Assembly: GCA_021160885.1 (NCBI GenBank)
Contig: JAGHBR010000468.1
Span: 1 to 8,876 of the forward strand
From: Caldisericaceae bacterium
Lineage (GTDB): Bacteria > Calditrichota > Calditrichia > Calditrichales > Calditrichaceae
Length of the DNA stretch: 8,876 nt
Direction of reading: 5' to 3'
Shown in pieces: positions 5,668 to 8,876 of this stretch (position 1 is the first letter of the stretch; every line of letters begins with the position of its first letter). A model generated the notes under the pieces. The model worked only from the letters and a program-made list of their open reading frames with translations, searched no databases and had not been told where the DNA came from. Both the position numbers and the translations under genes were made by a program.

Positions 5668-6731
5668 AATTATTGAGTGTCTTAATACGCCTGTTGTTGT
5701 TGCCTGTTTCGCTATTGTATGGTCTGGTAACCGAAATCAGAAACCTGCTGTTCCATTTGAAGTGGTTGCCGGTTTATCACTCCAAATTAGCAGTTATTTC
5801 CGTGGGCAATTTGACCGCAGGGGGCACAGGTAAAACACCATTCACAATTTGGCTGGCCGGTCAGTTGGCCAATGAGTACCAGGTGGCCGTAGTCAGTCGT
5901 GGTTACCATCGAAAATCAAAAGGTTTAAAGGTGGTTGCAAACCGCGGGCAGATTTTGGCCAGTCCGGAAGAAGTGGGAGATGAACCATTTTTAATCGCAA
6001 GAAAGCTGAAAAACGTTACCGTTTTAGTGGCCGAAAAACGTAAACAGGCTTTACAATGGCTTGAACAAAATCGCGCAGCGCAGGTGGTTATTTTAGATGA
6101 TGGCTTTCAGCATCGCCATGTTCATCGTGATGTGGAAATCATTCTTTTTAAACGGGCGTGGCAATTTTATTTTAATTTTATGTTGCCTACCGGCAGCTGG
6201 CGAGAATTTCCCTGGCACATCCGACGCGCTCATTTTGTTGTTTTACCTGAAAAGCAACAATTGCCTTTTATTCGGCCCCAGAATCAGTTTCAAGTTAAAG
6301 CCCGGAGTCAAATGTTAGTGGATTGCTATTTTAAGCCAATAAAAGCTCTACAAGAAATGAAGGGAGAACCGGTTGCTGTTTTTGCCGGCATTGCGCAACC
6401 AGGGCTATTTTTCAAACAATTAAATGATTTGGAGCTGAAGGTTGCCAGATCATTTTCTTTTAAAGATCACCATCATTTTAGTAAAAAAGACATAGAGAAA
6501 ATGTTTGACGTTTGTCGTCAAGAAAAAATAAAGTATTTGCTTTGTACGGAAAAAGACCTGGTTAAAGTTTGTAACTTACTTCAGGAAGAATCATCAGGAA
6601 AAATGGAAGAGGTCACCCTGGCCGCAGTAGATTATTATTGGCAGGTTTTGGACGGGGAACGGTTAGTTTCACAAATAAAAAAAGCTATTGACAAAAAATT
6701 AAAAAAGTATTATATTAATGATTCAATTTGA
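5664..6731 (+). CDS. lpxK: Tetraacyldisaccharide 4'-kinase (lipid A biosynthesis)
   Basis: LpxK phosphorylates the 4' position of the tetraacyldisaccharide-1-phosphate lipid A precursor at the inner face of the inner membrane. The 355-residue protein has an N-terminal hydrophobic helix (about 2-22), the Walker A-containing block SVGNLTAGGTGKTP (46-59), SRGYHRKSKG (78-87), GDEP (105-108) and DDGFQH (145-150), the full LpxK set in the usual order. Length is slightly above typical. The start overlaps the flippase stop by 4 bases, with AAAGG (5653-5657) 6 bases upstream. The stop is 1 base before a tRNA gene, and the last ~15 codons carry the tRNA promoter. The 3' end of the gene is markedly AT-rich compared with its upstream neighbours. 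Confidence 0.97.
   Translation: MKLLSVLIRLLLLPVSLLYGLVTEIRNLLFHLKWLPVYHSKLAVISVGNLTAGGTGKTPFTIWLAGQLANEYQVAVVSRGYHRKSKGLKVVANRGQILASPEEVGDEPFLIARKLKNVTVLVAEKRKQALQWLEQNRAAQVVILDDGFQHRHVHRDVEIILFKRAWQFYFNFMLPTGSWREFPWHIRRAHFVVLPEKQQLPFIRPQNQFQVKARSQMLVDCYFKPIKALQEMKGEPVAVFAGIAQPGLFFKQLNDLELKVARSFSFKDHHHFSKKDIEKMFDVCRQEKIKYLLCTEKDLVKVCNLLQEESSGKMEEVTLAAVDYYWQVLDGERLVSQIKKAIDKKLKKYYINDSI
6688..6716 (+). promoter_or_regulatory. Near-consensus sigma-70-type promoter for tRNA-fMet, inside lpxK
   Basis: TTGACA (6688-6693, a perfect -35 hexamer) and TATATT (6711-6716, five of six matches to TATAAT) are exactly 17 bases apart. Transcription would start near 6722-6724, giving a leader of about 10 bases before the tRNA at 6733. 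The element overlaps lpxK codons. Confidence 0.8.
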
Positions 6732-6732
6732 T

Positions 6733-6806
<74 letters not shown>

Positions 6807-6816
6807 CTAATAATAC

Positions 6817-6846
6817 GGGTGATCCGCAAAGATCACCCATTTTTTT
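6817..6846 (+). terminator. Rho-independent terminator after tRNA-fMet
   Basis: GGGTGATC (6817-6824) and GATCACCC (6831-6838) form a perfect 8-bp stem around loop CGCAAA, followed by A and seven T (6840-6846). It ends only 3 bases before the next tRNA gene. Confidence 0.92.
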
Positions 6847-6849
6847 GAT

Positions 6850-6922
6850 GGCGGCGTAGCTCAGCTGGCAGAGCAGAGGAATCATAATCCTCGTGTCCGG
6901 GGTTCGAGTCCCTGCGCCGCTA
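6850..6922 (+). tRNA. tRNA-Met (CAU), probably elongator
   Basis: The 73 bases form a full cloverleaf: acceptor GGCGGCG (6850-6856) with CGCCGCT (6915-6921, ending in a G1-U72 wobble), anticodon stem GAGGA/TCCTC, loop ATCATAA with anticodon CAT, T loop TTCGAGT and discriminator A. The acceptor and D arm closely resemble B. subtilis elongator tRNA-Met, including the G1-U72 pair, with G2-C71 and C3-G70. CAU is also the gene anticodon of tRNA-Ile2, the TilS substrate, and TilS is encoded just downstream, so an Ile2 identity is the main alternative. Acceptor features favour Met. CCA is not encoded. Confidence 0.8.
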
Positions 6923-6955
6923 CTTTATTTATTGGGTACAAGCCTGAGAAAAACA

Positions 6956-8314
6956 TTGATCAATCAATTCAAAACCTTTTGTTTAACCAACCACCTCATC
7001 TCCAATGAAGATTTAATTTTTATAGCGCTCTCTGGCGGTATTGATTCTATGGCTTTGTTGCATGCTTTTTTGCAAATTCAAGATGAGTTTAAGCTTGAAA
7101 TTCGGGCTATTCATATTAATCATGGTGTGCGCGGTGCAGAAGCGGAACGGGATGAGCAATTTGTAAGGCGGCAATGCCAAAGCCTAAACGTTCCGTTGAT
7201 TGTAAGTAAGCTTAATTTAAAAGGCAAAACCGACGAGCATAGCTTGCGCGATGCCCGTTATGCTGAATTTGAAAAAATTGTTCAGTCCTACCCAAAGGCT
7301 AAAATCGCTACCGGTCATACTCTAAACGACAATCTGGAAACTTTTTTGATGCGCCTGGCAAAAGGTTCTTCGTTAAAAGGGTTAACCGGCATTCCCAGGC
7401 AAAGGGGACCCTACATTCGCCCTTTTTTATTTTTGACGCGTGCTGAAATTAGTCGCTTTGTGCAGCAAAACCAGATTCCTTTTGTACAAGATTCCAGTAA
7501 TCAAGATTTAAACTATTTAAGGAATAAGGTGCGGCACAAATTGATTCCACATTTTGAAGAAGTTTTCGGGAAAGCCATTTGGTCAGGAGCGACGCACACA
7601 CTCGAACATTTAAATCAATTTTACCAGTTGTTTGAACAAGAAAGCAAAAAGCGCTACCAGCATTTAGTGAAAAAAGAAGGCCAAACCTTAACCATTGAAA
7701 CTGAACATTTTAAAGATTTACACCCGCTTTACCGCAAGCAAATTCTAAGTTATTGTATTTCTGCTTATTATCCGTTAAATTACCAAATTACGGATCAACA
7801 GTTGGAAGATATTCAAAAATTTGCAGAACAGACCCAAACGGGAGCGCGATTTTCCATTAAAAATGATCTTATTCTGTTAAAAGAACGGGAACGTTTGCGT
7901 TTTGTCAGGGAACCAGATGCCCTTAAAACCGTATTAAGGTTGGATAAAAATCAGACGATTGAATTTGACGGCTTGAAATTAAGCATTAAGCAGATCGAAA
8001 GAGATCAAATTAAATTTACTCAAAATCCGGATGTAGAATTTATTTGCGGAGATCGTTTAGTATTCCCCTTATTGGTCCGCTACTGGCAGGAAGGAGATCG
8101 CTTCTGCCCGCTTGGCCTGGGAAAAAGACAGAAGCTGAAAGAATTCTTTGTGAATCAGAAAATTGAATGGCTGCAAAAAAAGCAAATTCCAATTTTACTC
8201 AACGGGAATGAAATTGTGTGGGTTTGTGGTTTAAGATTAGATCAACGTTACCGGATTACCAAAACCTGTAAAACAGTTTTTAAACTCGAATTAATAAAAC
8301 GGAGAAATAACTAA
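6956..8314 (+). CDS. tilS: tRNA(Ile)-lysidine synthetase
   Basis: TilS joins lysine to C34 of the CAU anticodon of tRNA-Ile2 using ATP, so that it reads AUA and is charged with isoleucine. From the TTG at 6956 the protein has 452 residues. It shows the PP-loop SGGIDS (26-31), NHGVRGAEAERDE (55-67), HTLNDNLETFLMRL (121-134), DSSNQDLNYLRNKVRHKLIP (179-198) and a TilS C-terminal domain with EGDRFCPLG and KLKEFF. The frame stays open upstream to a GTG at 6893, but that lies inside the tRNA. TTG 6956 places the PP-loop at the usual distance and has a weak GAGAA just ahead; TTG 6932 is the alternative. The second motif reads NDN where family members often have DDQ or DDN. hpt starts 1 base after its stop. 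Confidence 0.94.
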   Translation: MINQFKTFCLTNHLISNEDLIFIALSGGIDSMALLHAFLQIQDEFKLEIRAIHINHGVRGAEAERDEQFVRRQCQSLNVPLIVSKLNLKGKTDEHSLRDARYAEFEKIVQSYPKAKIATGHTLNDNLETFLMRLAKGSSLKGLTGIPRQRGPYIRPFLFLTRAEISRFVQQNQIPFVQDSSNQDLNYLRNKVRHKLIPHFEEVFGKAIWSGATHTLEHLNQFYQLFEQESKKRYQHLVKKEGQTLTIETEHFKDLHPLYRKQILSYCISAYYPLNYQITDQQLEDIQKFAEQTQTGARFSIKNDLILLKERERLRFVREPDALKTVLRLDKNQTIEFDGLKLSIKQIERDQIKFTQNPDVEFICGDRLVFPLLVRYWQEGDRFCPLGLGKRQKLKEFFVNQKIEWLQKKQIPILLNGNEIVWVCGLRLDQRYRITKTCKTVFKLELIKRRNN

Positions 8315-8315
8315 A

Positions 8316-8867
8316 ATGAAGAGAGCCTTTAACGATCAGTCGGAAATAGTGCCGGAAAATTATCATATCCTGATTGCGGAATCGACCATTGAAAGCCGCT
8401 TAAGAGAATTAGGACAGCAAATAAGCAATGATTTTCGGGGTAAAAAGCCAATTTTGATTGGTATTTTGAATGGCAGTTTCATCTTTTTGGCAGATTTAAT
8501 TCGCAATTTAGATATTGACGTGGAAGTGGATTTCTTGAGAATCTCCAGTTATGGAGATGGCCGGGAATCCTCAGGGCACATTAAAATTTTAAAACCGCTG
8601 AGCGCTGATATTAACGGTCGTCATGTAATTGTAGTGGAAGATATTGTTGATTCCGGATTATCCGTGCAATTTCTGGAAAAGATGCTGTCGGCTTTTAATC
8701 CGGTTCAATTAAAATTTGTGACCTTGTTGAACAAACCATCCAAAAACATTGTTGATGTTAATATTGATTACGTCGGTTTTGAAATCGAAGATAAATTTGT
8801 CGTGGGTTACGGGCTGGACGATGCTCAGCTTAAACGAAATTTACGATCCATTTATTTTATTGAATAA
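8316..8867 (+). CDS. hpt: Hypoxanthine (guanine) phosphoribosyltransferase
   Basis: This enzyme salvages purines by joining hypoxanthine (and usually guanine) to PRPP, giving IMP or GMP in the cytoplasm. The 183-residue protein has the type I phosphoribosyltransferase PRPP loop VIVVEDIVDSGLS (104-116), LNGSFIFLADLIR (51-63), ISSYGDGRESSG (76-87), and the late FVVGYGLDDAQ block (161-171). LDD stands where LDY is frequent, a small change near the purine site. GGAG (8301-8304) lies 11 bases before the ATG, which is 1 base after the tilS stop. tilS-hpt adjacency, often followed by ftsH, is widespread. Xanthine preference cannot be excluded from sequence. Confidence 0.95.
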   Translation: MKRAFNDQSEIVPENYHILIAESTIESRLRELGQQISNDFRGKKPILIGILNGSFIFLADLIRNLDIDVEVDFLRISSYGDGRESSGHIKILKPLSADINGRHVIVVEDIVDSGLSVQFLEKMLSAFNPVQLKFVTLLNKPSKNIVDVNIDYVGFEIEDKFVVGYGLDDAQLKRNLRSIYFIE

Positions 8868-8876
8868 GTGGTGAAA
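8868..8876 (+). other. Possible start of the next gene, cut by window edge
   Basis: Immediately after the hpt stop the sequence reads GTGGTGAAA, offering GTG start codons at 8868 and 8871. In many bacteria ftsH follows tilS-hpt. Three codons are too few to identify any gene. Confidence 0.2.

Noticed and set aside
6850..6922. tRNA-Ile2 identity for the second CAU tRNA
   Set aside because: Considered because of the neighbouring tilS, but the G1-U72 pair, G2-C71/C3-G70 and resemblance to B. subtilis elongator tRNA-Met favour Met. It is kept as an alternative.

Overview
The window reads as a housekeeping chromosomal segment from a Gram-negative bacterium of moderate GC content. lpxK (lipid A 4'-kinase) implies an outer membrane with lipopolysaccharide. 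Neither tRNA gene encodes its 3' CCA end, and two genes use TTG starts. Protein style and gene order suggest the wider Bacteroidota/Chlorobiota/Calditrichota (FCB) assemblage. A Calditrichota-like lineage is a plausible guess, but the sequence does not prove it.

Layout. (1) Positions 1-328, minus strand, hold the N-terminal 109 codons of an insertion-sequence transposase (DUF772/IS1182-like), interrupted by an in-frame TAG at codon 37 and cut off by the window edge. (2) Positions 329-616 hold no convincing gene. They contain a short palindrome, a degenerate 7-base tandem repeat and a GC-rich patch. (3) Positions 617-6731 are a tightly packed plus-strand gene train: rnhB, aroK, aroB, a PhnP-like metallo-beta-lactamase-fold hydrolase, aroQ, a 14-helix polysaccharide flippase and lpxK. 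Junctions are mostly 1-6 bases or overlapping, so one operon is likely. The only real gap, 54 bases before aroQ, carries an inverted repeat and a strong ribosome binding site. (4) Positions 6733-6922 carry two CAU-anticodon tRNA genes, initiator tRNA-fMet and a probable elongator tRNA-Met, separated by a clear intrinsic terminator. A near-consensus promoter for the first tRNA lies inside the 3' end of lpxK. (5) Positions 6956-8867 encode tilS and hpt, the pair that commonly precedes ftsH. The window ends just after hpt.

How the genes fit together. aroB, aroQ and aroK perform three steps of the shikimate pathway (dehydroquinate synthesis, its dehydration, and shikimate phosphorylation). The flippase and LpxK belong to envelope glycolipid assembly. 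RNase HII removes ribonucleotides from DNA. TilS modifies the CAU anticodon of tRNA-Ile2 so that it is not read as methionine, and it sits next to two methionine CAU tRNAs that it must not modify. Hpt salvages purines.

I see no previously undescribed multi-gene system. The items most worth a second look are the promoter buried in lpxK, the terminator three bases before the second tRNA, the nonsense codon in the transposase, and the 7-base periodic repeat.
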